DNA from: a virus
IMG/VR virus record: IMGVR_UViG_3300006616_000068
Span: 1-25,713 of that record
Length of the DNA: 25,713 nt
Reading direction: 5' to 3' (one strand)
The notes beneath the pieces were generated by a model. That model had not been told where the DNA came from, searched no databases, and was given only the letters and a program-made list of their open reading frames with translations. How positions within the stretch are numbered: the first letter of the stretch is position 1; the number at the start of each line of letters is the position of its first letter. The position numbers were made by a program, and so were the translations under genes. Positions 1 through 6,538 of the stretch are shown piece by piece.

Positions 1-42
1 TAAACAAATAAAATAAAAATATCGTAAAAAAGGATTGAAAAA

Positions 43-222
43 ATGAGCAAACAAAAATGGAATGGTTATGTTAATTGCGAAAAACAGCTGCTTACAAAAC
101 AACATTTAGAAAATATTCTAAATGATGTTTTTAAAAACAAAATTAATGCATTGCAGAAAAAACAACGTGAGGTAATGCCGCCAATAAATAGTGAGGGTAA
201 ATTTGAAAGGTTTGTGGAATAA
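43..222 (+). CDS. Small phage protein of unknown function (59 aa)
   Basis: The ORF runs from ATG 43 to TAA 220-222. An AGGA at 31-34 lies 8 bases upstream of the ATG, a good ribosome-binding site. The protein is short, Lys/Gln/Asn-rich and probably helical in the middle (residues 18-45), with no signal peptide or membrane segment and no motif I recognise. Its stop overlaps an ATG at 222 by one base (TAATG). That ATG opens a long frame which I think starts later, at 435. The gene heads the visible early operon; the real start of the operon lies left of the window. Wobble positions are A/T-rich like its neighbours, which supports real coding. Function is unknown. Confidence 0.6.
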   Translation: MSKQKWNGYVNCEKQLLTKQHLENILNDVFKNKINALQKKQREVMPPINSEGKFERFVE

Positions 223-237
223 TGAATGGAGATAAAA

Positions 238-435
238 ATGAAAGTTTCAGAAGCATATGCAATGACAACAAGAATTCTAAAAATGAACAGGTTGATGATA
301 GAGGATTTGAAAGACCCGACCAGGGATCGGAAGTATTACAAGTGGTTTCTGGAAGAACAACAGGCGATACTGGAGAACTTACAGCGCAAGTTGAAAGACC
401 ACCAAAAAATACCGATCAACTCAAAGAAAGATTGA
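238..435 (+). CDS. Small helical phage protein of unknown function (65 aa)
   Basis: The ATG at 238 is preceded by GGAG (228-231) at a 6-base spacing. An in-frame ATG at 226 would add four residues but has no comparable ribosome-binding site. The product is almost wholly predicted helix, with charged and aromatic residues (RKYYKWFLEEQQ, NLQRKL), and looks like a folded or coiled-coil adaptor. Its stop TGA (433-435) shares its last A with the next ATG (TGATG), a typical coupled junction. The same DNA is also open in the frame starting at ATG 222. I prefer this frame because of its ribosome-binding site, the coupled junction and its protein-like composition. Function is unknown. Confidence 0.6.
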   Translation: MKVSEAYAMTTRILKMNRLMIEDLKDPTRDRKYYKWFLEEQQAILENLQRKLKDHQKIPINSKKD

Positions 436-851
436 TGAACACTGATCGTAAACATTGGGGTGAGATTTGGTATTCTTATAGGCTGCATAAGTTTGAAAAG
501 GAGCAGATAAGGCTAGGATTAAGAATGCCACCTTCCAGGCATGTGCAGAGCCCATTTAAAAATACAGCTAACAGAGCCATTGGTTTTAAATCAACTAACT
601 TTCCAGGCAAACACAGTGCTGTAAAGCAACAGCGTATATTAAAGTCTGTAGGGCGCGGCGGAAGATACACAACGTCAATGATTGCCAGGAATACTGGATT
701 AAGTGTTTCATATGTAGCCCCACAATTAAACATTTTGTTTAAAGAAGGTTTAGTTGACAGGGTTTCTGAGAACCAACCGCCTTTTATTGGGGCGTTGGGT
801 GGTAAGAAAACTGTTAGGCATGTTTATTTTAAAAAGGAGAAAGATGAATGA
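435..851 (+). CDS. Winged-helix-like DNA-binding protein (138 aa)
   Basis: This start gives MNTDRKHWGEIW at the N-terminus and is coupled to the preceding stop (TGATG). The frame is open back to an ATG at 222 (209 aa), but those extra 71 residues overlap a better candidate gene and look low in order. The C-terminal half (about residues 65-130) reads as a winged helix-turn-helix: a basic helix (AVKQQRILKSV), a turn, 'TTSMIARNTGLSVSYVAPQL' as helix-turn-recognition helix, then 'LFKEGLVDRV' and a beta wing ending VYF. Such domains usually bind DNA as regulators. It is the only candidate transcription regulator before the methyltransferase and overlaps that gene by 4 bases (ATGA). Family assignment is from pattern only. 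Confidence 0.6.
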   Translation: MNTDRKHWGEIWYSYRLHKFEKEQIRLGLRMPPSRHVQSPFKNTANRAIGFKSTNFPGKHSAVKQQRILKSVGRGGRYTTSMIARNTGLSVSYVAPQLNILFKEGLVDRVSENQPPFIGALGGKKTVRHVYFKKEKDE

Positions 852-2128
852 AATATGGTTCAGTATGTTCTGGCGTAGAAGCTGCCACAGTTGCTTGGCA
901 CGATTTAGGCTTTGAGCCCCAATGGTTTAGTGAAGTTGATGCATTTCCAAGTGAAGTGTTAAAGCATCACTATCCACATATAACAAATCATGGAGATATG
1001 ACAAAATTTAAGGAATGGAATAATGAAAAAACAATTGAGCTTCTTGTTGGCGGAACACCCTGTCAAAGCTTCAGCGTCGCTGGGCTTAGGAAAGGATTAT
1101 CGGACCCAAGGGGCAACCTCATGCTCACCTATCTTGCAATGGCTGACAGATTTAAGCCCAAATGGCTTGTCTGGGAAAACGTCCCTGGCGTCCTGTCCTC
1201 AAACGGCGGAAGGGATTTTTCAACCTTCCTCACAGCGATGGGGAAAATCGGGTATGGGTTCGCCTACAGAGTGTTGGACGCTCAATACTTCGGAGTTCCA
1301 CAAAGACGCAGACGTGTGTTCGTTGTCGGATGTCTTGGAGACTGGCGAAGTGCCGCAAGTGTTTTATTTGAGCCAGAAAGCTTGTCTGGGGATACTCCAC
1401 CGAGCAGAGAAAAGGGGGAAAGAATTGCCCCAACAGTTACAGTCGGCCCTCCTTTCAGTCGTACAGGAAACTCAAGAGTAGAAACAGATGCTTTAGTTAC
1501 CACAAGAAAAACAGGTTCACATTGGGATGGGGATTTTCCCCACCCAACGCTCACTCAATCTACTAAAAGTTCTGGCGGCATTGGAGCTAGTAACCAGGAG
1601 ATATTTGGTGGGCGCGGTGCAGGTTTAGTACCTGCAAGGATGAGAGGCTTTGGGGATTATATCCAAGATGATACTGCAAGCACAGTTAAAGCAAGAGATC
1701 ATAAAGATGCCACTGATCTTGTAACTTATGCTTTGCCTGGAAATTGGATTGGCAGAAAGCCTGAGAACGGCGGCAACCAAGTAGAGCCCTTTGTAGACTT
1801 ATCACCATGTCAAACCGCAACAGATGTTCATGCTGTAGCCACCACAAAGCAAACGCATGTAAATACCATCACTGCGTCGTATGGTATGGGTGGCGCAGAT
1901 TGGGAAACTAAACCATTAGTTTATGATCATGTAGTAAGAAGACTTACTCCAAGAGAAGTTGAGCGTTTGCAGGGTTTTCCTGATGATTATACAAAAATAG
2001 CTTGGAGAAACAAATCGGCGGAAGATTGCCCAAATGGTCATAGATACAAAGCTATGGGTAATTCAATGGCAGTTCCTGTAATGCGTTGGATAGGTAAACG
2101 AATAAAAATGGTGGAAGATGGTAAATAA
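848..2128 (+). CDS. dcm: DNA (cytosine-5) methyltransferase
   Basis: This enzyme transfers a methyl group from S-adenosylmethionine to C5 of cytosine in a specific DNA site. In a phage this normally protects the genome from host restriction. The motifs are in canonical order: motif I near the N-terminus (CSGVEAATVAW), the catalytic Pro-Cys-Gln of motif IV at residues 71-73 (GGTPCQSFSVAG, Cys72), Glu-Asn-Val of motif VI at 110-112, and motif VIII QRRRR at 152-156. A long target-recognition region (about 185-365) follows, then motif IX (RRLTPREVERLQGFPDDY) and motif X (YKAMGNSMAVPV). At 426 aa it is complete. GGAG lies 8 bases upstream of the ATG. No cognate restriction enzyme is adjacent, so it is probably a solitary protective enzyme. 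Between about 1023 and 1481 its third codon positions are much richer in G/C than elsewhere, exactly where another ORF is nested. Its recognition sequence cannot be read from the sequence. Confidence 0.95.
   Translation: MKYGSVCSGVEAATVAWHDLGFEPQWFSEVDAFPSEVLKHHYPHITNHGDMTKFKEWNNEKTIELLVGGTPCQSFSVAGLRKGLSDPRGNLMLTYLAMADRFKPKWLVWENVPGVLSSNGGRDFSTFLTAMGKIGYGFAYRVLDAQYFGVPQRRRRVFVVGCLGDWRSAASVLFEPESLSGDTPPSREKGERIAPTVTVGPPFSRTGNSRVETDALVTTRKTGSHWDGDFPHPTLTQSTKSSGGIGASNQEIFGGRGAGLVPARMRGFGDYIQDDTASTVKARDHKDATDLVTYALPGNWIGRKPENGGNQVEPFVDLSPCQTATDVHAVATTKQTHVNTITASYGMGGADWETKPLVYDHVVRRLTPREVERLQGFPDDYTKIAWRNKSAEDCPNGHRYKAMGNSMAVPVMRWIGKRIKMVEDGK
1023..1481 (+). CDS. Possible overprinted gene nested in the methyltransferase (152 aa)
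   Basis: A 152-codon ORF lies wholly inside the methyltransferase gene, shifted by one base. It has its own AGGA (1011-1014) 8 bases before ATG 1023, and it stops at TAG 1479-1481. Its frame places its second codon positions on the methyltransferase wobble positions. By hand count, methyltransferase wobble G/C is about half inside this ORF but only about a quarter to 30% before and after it. That pattern is expected if both frames are constrained. The product contains GKTSLASCPQTAEG, SGMGSPTECWTLNTSEF, LSDVLETGEVP and GILHRAEKRGKELP. From memory, similar phrases occur in hypothetical phage proteins near cytosine methyltransferases, but I cannot check this here. Alternatively it is a by-product of a strongly conserved methyltransferase core. 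No function can be assigned. Confidence 0.4.
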   Translation: MKKQLSFLLAEHPVKASASLGLGKDYRTQGATSCSPILQWLTDLSPNGLSGKTSLASCPQTAEGIFQPSSQRWGKSGMGSPTECWTLNTSEFHKDADVCSLSDVLETGEVPQVFYLSQKACLGILHRAEKRGKELPQQLQSALLSVVQETQE

Positions 2129-2151
2129 CATATTGCTAATATGTTATTTAC
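2121..2151. promoter_or_regulatory. Perfect 14-bp inverted repeat, candidate operator
   Basis: GTAAATAACATATT (2121-2134) is exactly inverted at 2138-2151 around the 3-base centre GCT. It overlaps the methyltransferase stop codon and ends 35 bases before the start of the RHH-like gene. No T-run follows on the + strand, so it is not a standard terminator. The position suggests an operator, perhaps for the adjacent RHH protein or the methyltransferase, or an mRNA-end hairpin. The symmetry is seen; the role is inferred. Confidence 0.5.
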
Positions 2152-2185
2152 ATATATAAATAATAATAAATTAATGGAGAGTAAA

Positions 2186-2392
2186 ATGGATAAGAAAAGA
2201 TTAATAAGTTTTAGCGAAGGCCAAGAGGAAGCAATAAGTGAAGCTGCTCATAAAAGTGGTTTATCGTTTTCGGCATATGTTCGTATGTCAGCGTTAATGC
2301 AGGCAACAAAGCAAGGCATTGAGGTAAGCCCACCAGAGAAAGATATTTCTCAAATATATGTGGGGCATGGTTTAGTTTTAGACGTAGACTGA
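2186..2392 (+). CDS. Ribbon-helix-helix-like small DNA-binding protein (68 aa)
   Basis: I chose ATG 2186 because GGAG (2176-2179) lies 6 bases upstream; in-frame ATGs at 2141 and 2174 lie before that site. The N-terminal half matches the ribbon-helix-helix pattern: a short beta strand with basic residues (KKRLISFS), helix 1 (EGQEEAISEAAHKSG), a turn, and helix 2 beginning LSFSAYVRMSALM. The arrangement resembles relaxosome/MobC-type and Arc-type RHH proteins. The C-terminal 25 residues look flexible. RHH proteins bind palindromic DNA as dimers, and a perfect palindrome (2121-2151) sits just upstream, so autoregulation is plausible. A role in recombination accessory binding next to the resolvase is also possible. 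Confidence 0.65.
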   Translation: MDKKRLISFSEGQEEAISEAAHKSGLSFSAYVRMSALMQATKQGIEVSPPEKDISQIYVGHGLVLDVD

Positions 2393-2406
2393 ATAGGAAA
2401 ATTAAT

Positions 2407-2877
2407 ATGCTTTCAATATTTGGTATTGATCCTGGTTACAGCGGAGCTATCGCTATTTACTGGCCGAAGACAAAAAAGCTTGAAATGCATGATATGCCTA
2501 TAATGTTAAACCATGCAGGAAAAAATATTATAGATTGCCATGCTTTGATAGATATACTTGAGCCTGAGACAGCTAATAGATTTGCAGTTGTTGAAAGAGT
2601 TGGGGCAATGCCAGGCCAAGGTGTATCTAGTGTTTTTAGGTTTGGCGAAGGTTATGGAATGTTACAGGCAGCCATAGCATCGCAAAAGACAGCAATACAT
2701 TTTGTTACGCCTGCAAAGTGGAAGAAACATTTTGGTTTAAATCGTGATAAAGGTGTAAGCCGCAGTAAAGCAATGGAAAGATTTCCAAATTATGCGCAAT
2801 TATTTAGTAGAGTAAAAGACGACGGACGTGCAGAAGCCGCGCTGATAGCTCTATATGGAGCAGAAGAACTAAGTTAA
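2407..2877 (+). CDS. RuvC-like Holliday junction resolvase (156 aa)
   Basis: The protein has an RNase H-fold, RuvC-type nuclease pattern. The first acidic residue is Asp8 in FGIDPGYSGA, the second is Glu63 in AVVERVGAMPGQG, and the C-terminal acidic cluster is Asp138/Asp139 and Glu143 in VKDDGRAEAALIALYG. These would bind two metal ions and cut four-way DNA junctions symmetrically. The length matches short phage/bacterial RuvC-like resolvases. In the phage it would debranch recombination and replication intermediates before packaging. It sits directly upstream of the RecE-like exonuclease and SSB genes, giving a coherent recombination set. Its stop overlaps a strong Shine-Dalgarno (TAAGGAG) used by the next small gene. 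Confidence 0.85.
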   Translation: MLSIFGIDPGYSGAIAIYWPKTKKLEMHDMPIMLNHAGKNIIDCHALIDILEPETANRFAVVERVGAMPGQGVSSVFRFGEGYGMLQAAIASQKTAIHFVTPAKWKKHFGLNRDKGVSRSKAMERFPNYAQLFSRVKDDGRAEAALIALYGAEELS

Positions 2878-2881
2878 GGAG

Positions 2882-3037
2882 AGAGAAATCATGATAAGAT
2901 ACTTAATTAAAAAAATCTTTGGTGTAACTATAGTTACTTCATTTGGAAGAGCAGATGATGGAATTGACCATCAAACTCGACATAGACAAAAAGTAACAAA
3001 AATACTTAAAGAACAAAAAAGAAAAGAGAAATCATGA
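2882..3037 (+). repeat. 13-bp direct repeats at the two start codons flanking a small gene
   Basis: AGAGAAATCATGA occurs at 2882-2894 and again at 3025-3037. The spacing is 143 bases, and each copy contains a start codon: that of the 48-aa ORF and that of the exonuclease gene. Recombination between the copies would remove the small ORF exactly and leave the exonuclease start behind the strong GGAG at 2878-2881. Confidence 0.6.
2891..3037 (+). CDS. Small basic protein of unknown function (48 aa)
   Basis: The ORF runs from ATG 2891 to TGA 3035-3037, with a strong TAAGGAG 9-10 bases upstream that overlaps the resolvase stop. The product starts MIRYLIKKIFGVTIVTSFG, a hydrophobic/basic stretch that could form an amphipathic or membrane-associated helix. 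It ends in a very basic tail (KILKEQKRKEK). It overlaps the exonuclease start by 4 bases (ATGA). It is bracketed by 13-bp direct repeats and has the best ribosome-binding site in the area, so it may be a recently inserted small gene. I do not recognise a family. Confidence 0.6.
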   Translation: MIRYLIKKIFGVTIVTSFGRADDGIDHQTRHRQKVTKILKEQKRKEKS

Positions 3038-3825
3038 CAATGATTTTAAGCAATAAGATGAGTAATGAAGAATATCATGCTCATGAAAATATTTCGTCTA
3101 GTGACGTTAAAGATGTTGCAACTAAAACTATGAAGCATTGGAAAGGCAAAATTCGTAAAGAAAGCCATGCTTTTGATTTAGGAACGGCAGTACATGCAAT
3201 GCTTTTAGAGCCTGAGAAAGATTTAGTTCTTAGGGGGCCAGAAACGCGGCGTGGAAAGGAATGGGCTCAGTTTAAAGAAGACGCTCAGAACCTAAATAAG
3301 CTCCCACTCACCTCGGTTGACTTCGATCATGCAAGTGATATGGCGGAAGCATGTTTAGGTAACTCTATGGCGGCTAATTTGCTCACTAATAAGGAGTTAA
3401 TCGCTGAAGCATCGTTCTTTGTCCAATGCCCAGAAACCAAAATTGGCCTCAAGACCAGGCCAGATGGATTTTTAGCATCTGCTGGAATTGTCATAGATGT
3501 CAAAACATGCCAGGATGCTAGTCCAAATGGATTTGAGAAGGCAATAAGGGCGTTTAGGTACGATCTTCAACAAAGTTTTTACAGATACTGTTTAGACATA
3601 GAAAATATTAAAACAACAAACTTTATATTTATTGCAATAGAGAAGGAAAAACCACATGCAGTTGCATGTTATGAATTGTCAGATAAATATGAAAAATTTG
3701 CGCGGCAAGAAATGATGCATACGCTTATGAAGATTAAGAGAGCACAAGAGAATAATGATTATGGCACTGGATGGTCTGATCTTGAAACAATAAGTCTGCC
3801 GCCTTGGTTGGACGGAGACATATAA
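3034..3825 (+). CDS. PD-(D/E)XK exonuclease, RecE/exonuclease VIII-like (263 aa)
   Basis: This is a probable 5'-3' double-strand DNA exonuclease that makes single-strand ends for phage recombination. The motifs are those of the RecE-like PD-(D/E)XK group: FDLGTAVHAMLLEP with His54, an acidic Glu125 (IAEASFF), TRPDG with Asp144, the Asp-x-Lys core VIDVKT (Asp155, Lys157), and the downstream YDLQQSFYR helix (about 177-184). The length fits the single-domain phage versions rather than full E. coli RecE. The ATG at 3034 overlaps the preceding stop; an in-frame ATG two codons later is an alternative. The SSB gene follows after 46 bases, and exonuclease plus SSB next to a resolvase is a typical phage recombination unit. 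No separate annealase (RecT/Erf/Red-beta) is visible; the SSB-like protein may fill that role. Confidence 0.85.
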   Translation: MTMILSNKMSNEEYHAHENISSSDVKDVATKTMKHWKGKIRKESHAFDLGTAVHAMLLEPEKDLVLRGPETRRGKEWAQFKEDAQNLNKLPLTSVDFDHASDMAEACLGNSMAANLLTNKELIAEASFFVQCPETKIGLKTRPDGFLASAGIVIDVKTCQDASPNGFEKAIRAFRYDLQQSFYRYCLDIENIKTTNFIFIAIEKEKPHAVACYELSDKYEKFARQEMMHTLMKIKRAQENNDYGTGWSDLETISLPPWLDGDI

Positions 3826-3864
3826 GAAATCCCGGCGTGAGGGTGTCACGTAATTTTAAAGGAG

Positions 3865-3877
3865 TTGCATTATGCAA
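3865..3877 (+). promoter_or_regulatory. Palindrome over the SSB start codon
   Basis: TTGCATTATGCAA is a perfect palindrome around a central T, and its right arm contains the start codon ATG (3872). The ribosome-binding site AGGAG lies directly in front. It could place the start codon in a small RNA hairpin or be chance in AT-rich DNA. Confidence 0.3.
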
Positions 3878-4540
3878 TATATGATAAGCGGAGTTACCGC
3901 TATGTACCCAAGACTAAATGGTACTTATAAATTTGATACACAGGAGAACAAGAGCGTTAAATGCGACGCACTTGAGGAAGGCGCAGCCTTTGAAATGTCA
4001 TTTAAATTAGATGAAAGCCAAGCTAAAGATTTGCACCAAGTATGCTCTCAAGCATATGCAAATGCGGCAGCTATGGATACCAAAAGAAAGTGGCCAGAAA
4101 AGCCAACTAATTTGCCATATAAGCGCAACCAAGACACTAATGAAATAATTGGTAAGTGTAAGTTAAAAGGATCATATGGTGGCGATAGAACACAGCCGCC
4201 AAAACAAGTGGATGCGGCTCGTAATAAGTTGCCAGATGATTTTATGCTTACAACTAATTCAAAAGTTAACGTTGCGGTTGTAATAGTTCCTTACAATACA
4301 GGAAGCTTAAATGGGGTTTCACTTAGATTAAAGGCAGTACAAGTATTAGAACTTGCTGAACTTGAAGGTGGCGACGATCCATTTGATAAGGTGGATGGTT
4401 TTGTATCTAATGCAGATACATCCTGGAGTAATACTGAACCTGTTAAATCAACAAACGGACAAAGTTATGACCCATTTGCTAGTAGCATTGCGGCGCAAGC
4501 GCCACCAAACAATGAAATAGATGATGATATTCCGTTTTAA
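3872..4540 (+). CDS. ssb: Single-strand DNA-binding protein with bacterial SSB-type acidic tip (222 aa)
   Basis: The protein probably coats single-stranded DNA during replication and recombination. The first ~160 residues look like a beta-rich OB-type core (segments AFEMSFKL, KVNVAVVIVPYN, GVSLRLKAVQVLEL). A Ser/Asn/Gln-rich linker with acidic patches (DDPFDKVD, YDPFASS) follows, and the protein ends NEIDDDIPF. That tip is the same as the last six residues of E. coli SSB (DDDIPF), the known docking peptide for SSB partner proteins. The overall size and acidic tail also resemble T7 gp2.5-type proteins. AGGAG lies 7-8 bases before the ATG. It sits between exonuclease and primase-helicase genes, as expected. 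The exact OB family is uncertain. Confidence 0.75.
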   Translation: MQYMISGVTAMYPRLNGTYKFDTQENKSVKCDALEEGAAFEMSFKLDESQAKDLHQVCSQAYANAAAMDTKRKWPEKPTNLPYKRNQDTNEIIGKCKLKGSYGGDRTQPPKQVDAARNKLPDDFMLTTNSKVNVAVVIVPYNTGSLNGVSLRLKAVQVLELAELEGGDDPFDKVDGFVSNADTSWSNTEPVKSTNGQSYDPFASSIAAQAPPNNEIDDDIPF

Positions 4541-4548
4541 ATAAAAAT

Positions 4549-4589
4549 TGCCTCTCGCTTAAAGTCGTACACAAGTTAAGCGAGAGGCA
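4549..4589 (+). other. Strong intergenic hairpin between SSB and primase genes
   Basis: TGCCTCTCGCTTAA (4549-4562) pairs perfectly with 4576-4589, giving a 14-bp stem with a 13-base loop. On the + strand no T-run follows (it is followed by TAGAAACTACC), so it is not a classical terminator for the operon. On the - strand it is followed by AATTTTTATTT and would act as an antisense terminator. Possible roles are RNase processing, mRNA stabilisation or partial attenuation between SSB and helicase. Confidence 0.6.
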
Positions 4590-4622
4590 TAGAAACTACC
4601 TTAGAACAAAAGGAATATACAA

Positions 4623-6536
4623 ATGATACATAATAATAATGCAGAAAGCAAGTATCCAACGGCGAGTTGGAGAGAGTACAGCCCTAAAATAATACAAACT
4701 TTACAGTTGAAAATGACTGCAAAAGGTGAGTATCATGGCCCTTGTCCAAGTTGCTCTGGCAGAGATAGGTTTTGGATTAAAGAACACAATGGCGAAGTTA
4801 TGGTTCATTGTAGGCAATGTAATGATTACAAAGAGATAAAGGATAGAATGAGGGATATGTCTCTTTGGCCAAACGAAAACACTGATGTTAGTATAAAAAT
4901 TGACAGATCAGAAGATATACAGTGGCCAGACAGAGATATAGCAGTTAATCATCCATATTTAGAATTAAAAAAAATAAACATTAATAATGCAAAAATTGAT
5001 AATAATAATTTATGCATACCAGTAATTGACCTAAAGGGTAAACGTGTAGGCCATCAACTTATTACACCCGAAGGGCGTAAAAAGTTTTCATATCAAATGC
5101 CAGTAACAGGTAACTTTAGCGTTATAGGTGGGCCAATAGTTGATTTTGCTTATGTTGCGGAAGGTTGGGCAACTTCTGCTACTATCCATGAGGCGACAGG
5201 CAAGCCATGTGTATTTGCATTGAACGCAGGCAACATTCCAGCAGTTGTAGATAATCTTTTACAAGCAAAGCCTGACTGCACATTTGTTGTTGCAGGCGAT
5301 AATGATGAGCCAGGGATTAAGGCTTGCGAAAGAGCCCAAGAAGATCACGGCATAGAATATATTTTACCAGAAATGGAAGGTTGGGATTATTCGGATATGT
5401 GGCTTGAGTTGGGGCCAGAAAAAACGGCAGAAGCATTAAAGATTGAAAGTGTTTTAAACCAGGTATTCTTTCCGTATGACGCAAAACCACAATTATCTAG
5501 TAATTACTTGTTAAAGGGTTGGTTTGGTGAAGGGCAAATGTCAGTTATTTATGGGCCTTCTAATGTCGGTAAGTCATTTTTTGTTTTAGATATAGCTTGG
5601 CACATAGGTGCAAACGAAGCTTGGAATAATAACAAGGTTAATGGTGGTAGTGTTCTTTATTTAGCTACAGAAGGCGGTATGGCATTTCATAATAGAGTTG
5701 TGGCTATGCGGCAGCACTATATTAATCACAAAGATGTAAAACTTGCAGTTAGACCTTCACCTGTAAACATGCTCGATGCTGATGTTGATATGAACGTACT
5801 AAGTAAATTATGTAGAGAGGTTTCTAGGTCACATGGGCCAGTAAAGATGATTATTATTGATACATTATCAAGGGCAATGTCTGGTGCGAATGAAAACAGC
5901 CCAGAAGATATGACTAAATTTATTGGTAATTGTGATAAGTTGCGTGAACTTACTGGGGCTCATGTTGCAACAGTACATCATTCTGGCAAAGATAAGGCAG
6001 CAGGTGCAAGAGGTCATAGCTCATTACGAGCCGCAACAGATACAGAAATAGAATTAGATTTTAATGAAGAAACTGGTTTACGATCTGCAAAGGCAACGAA
6101 GCAGAGAGATATGGAAACAGGAGCTATATTTAATTTTAAATTAAAAGTTATTGAGCTCGGTCAAGATGATGATGGCGATGCAGTTACAACATGCGTCATA
6201 GAAAGAGCAACGCCAGAAGAAATAGCTGATGCAAGCAAACCTGCAATTAAAGGTAAAAATCAAACATTACTAAGAACTGTATTCAAGCAATTAAGGGCAG
6301 AAGGCATTGGTCAACCTAATCCTGGTGGCGTTGGTTGGCCAGAATTAGGAGTGTATCACTGCATATCAGAAGAAACTGTTAAAGATCATTTTATTGGCAA
6401 ATGTAGTAGTGCAACAAATCCAAAAACAACTTATAAACAAGCTTTAACATCTTTACTTGGTTCGGGACATATAGCCATTAATGATGGCTATATGTGGTTC
6501 ACTGACAGTTCTGGCAAAGCGAAACAAAGGAATTAA
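4623..6536 (+). CDS. Primase-helicase (zinc ribbon, Toprim, RecA-like ATPase; 637 aa)
   Basis: This is a bifunctional replication protein that makes RNA primers and unwinds DNA at the fork. An N-terminal zinc ribbon is formed by Cys41, Cys44, Cys63 and Cys66 (CPSC...CRQC). The Toprim primase domain follows, with Glu180 (YVAEGWATS) and the acidic triad region GDNDEPG (Asp226, Asp228). The C-terminal ATPase is of the RepA/AAA_25 type: Walker A GPSNVGKS at 311-318, Walker B IIID at about 410-413, and a sensor-like VHHSGKD at 451-457. The last ~80 residues may be a small winged-helix or loader region. AAAGGA lies upstream of the ATG. The order resembles T7 gp4 in function but the ATPase is RepA-like, common in podoviruses and plasmid-type replicons. 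No DNA polymerase is in the window. Confidence 0.9.
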   Translation: MIHNNNAESKYPTASWREYSPKIIQTLQLKMTAKGEYHGPCPSCSGRDRFWIKEHNGEVMVHCRQCNDYKEIKDRMRDMSLWPNENTDVSIKIDRSEDIQWPDRDIAVNHPYLELKKININNAKIDNNNLCIPVIDLKGKRVGHQLITPEGRKKFSYQMPVTGNFSVIGGPIVDFAYVAEGWATSATIHEATGKPCVFALNAGNIPAVVDNLLQAKPDCTFVVAGDNDEPGIKACERAQEDHGIEYILPEMEGWDYSDMWLELGPEKTAEALKIESVLNQVFFPYDAKPQLSSNYLLKGWFGEGQMSVIYGPSNVGKSFFVLDIAWHIGANEAWNNNKVNGGSVLYLATEGGMAFHNRVVAMRQHYINHKDVKLAVRPSPVNMLDADVDMNVLSKLCREVSRSHGPVKMIIIDTLSRAMSGANENSPEDMTKFIGNCDKLRELTGAHVATVHHSGKDKAAGARGHSSLRAATDTEIELDFNEETGLRSAKATKQRDMETGAIFNFKLKVIELGQDDDGDAVTTCVIERATPEEIADASKPAIKGKNQTLLRTVFKQLRAEGIGQPNPGGVGWPELGVYHCISEETVKDHFIGKCSSATNPKTTYKQALTSLLGSGHIAINDGYMWFTDSSGKAKQRN

Positions 6537-6538
6537 TT

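Noticed and set aside
1282-1554. 90-codon ORF on the - strand inside dcm
   Set aside because: No ribosome-binding site and no transcription expected on that strand in the early block; the + strand nested ORF explains the composition better.
3836-3850. CGTGA/TCACG hairpin before the SSB gene as terminator
   Set aside because: Only 5 bp, followed by TAATTTT; too weak to call, and the operon continues directly.
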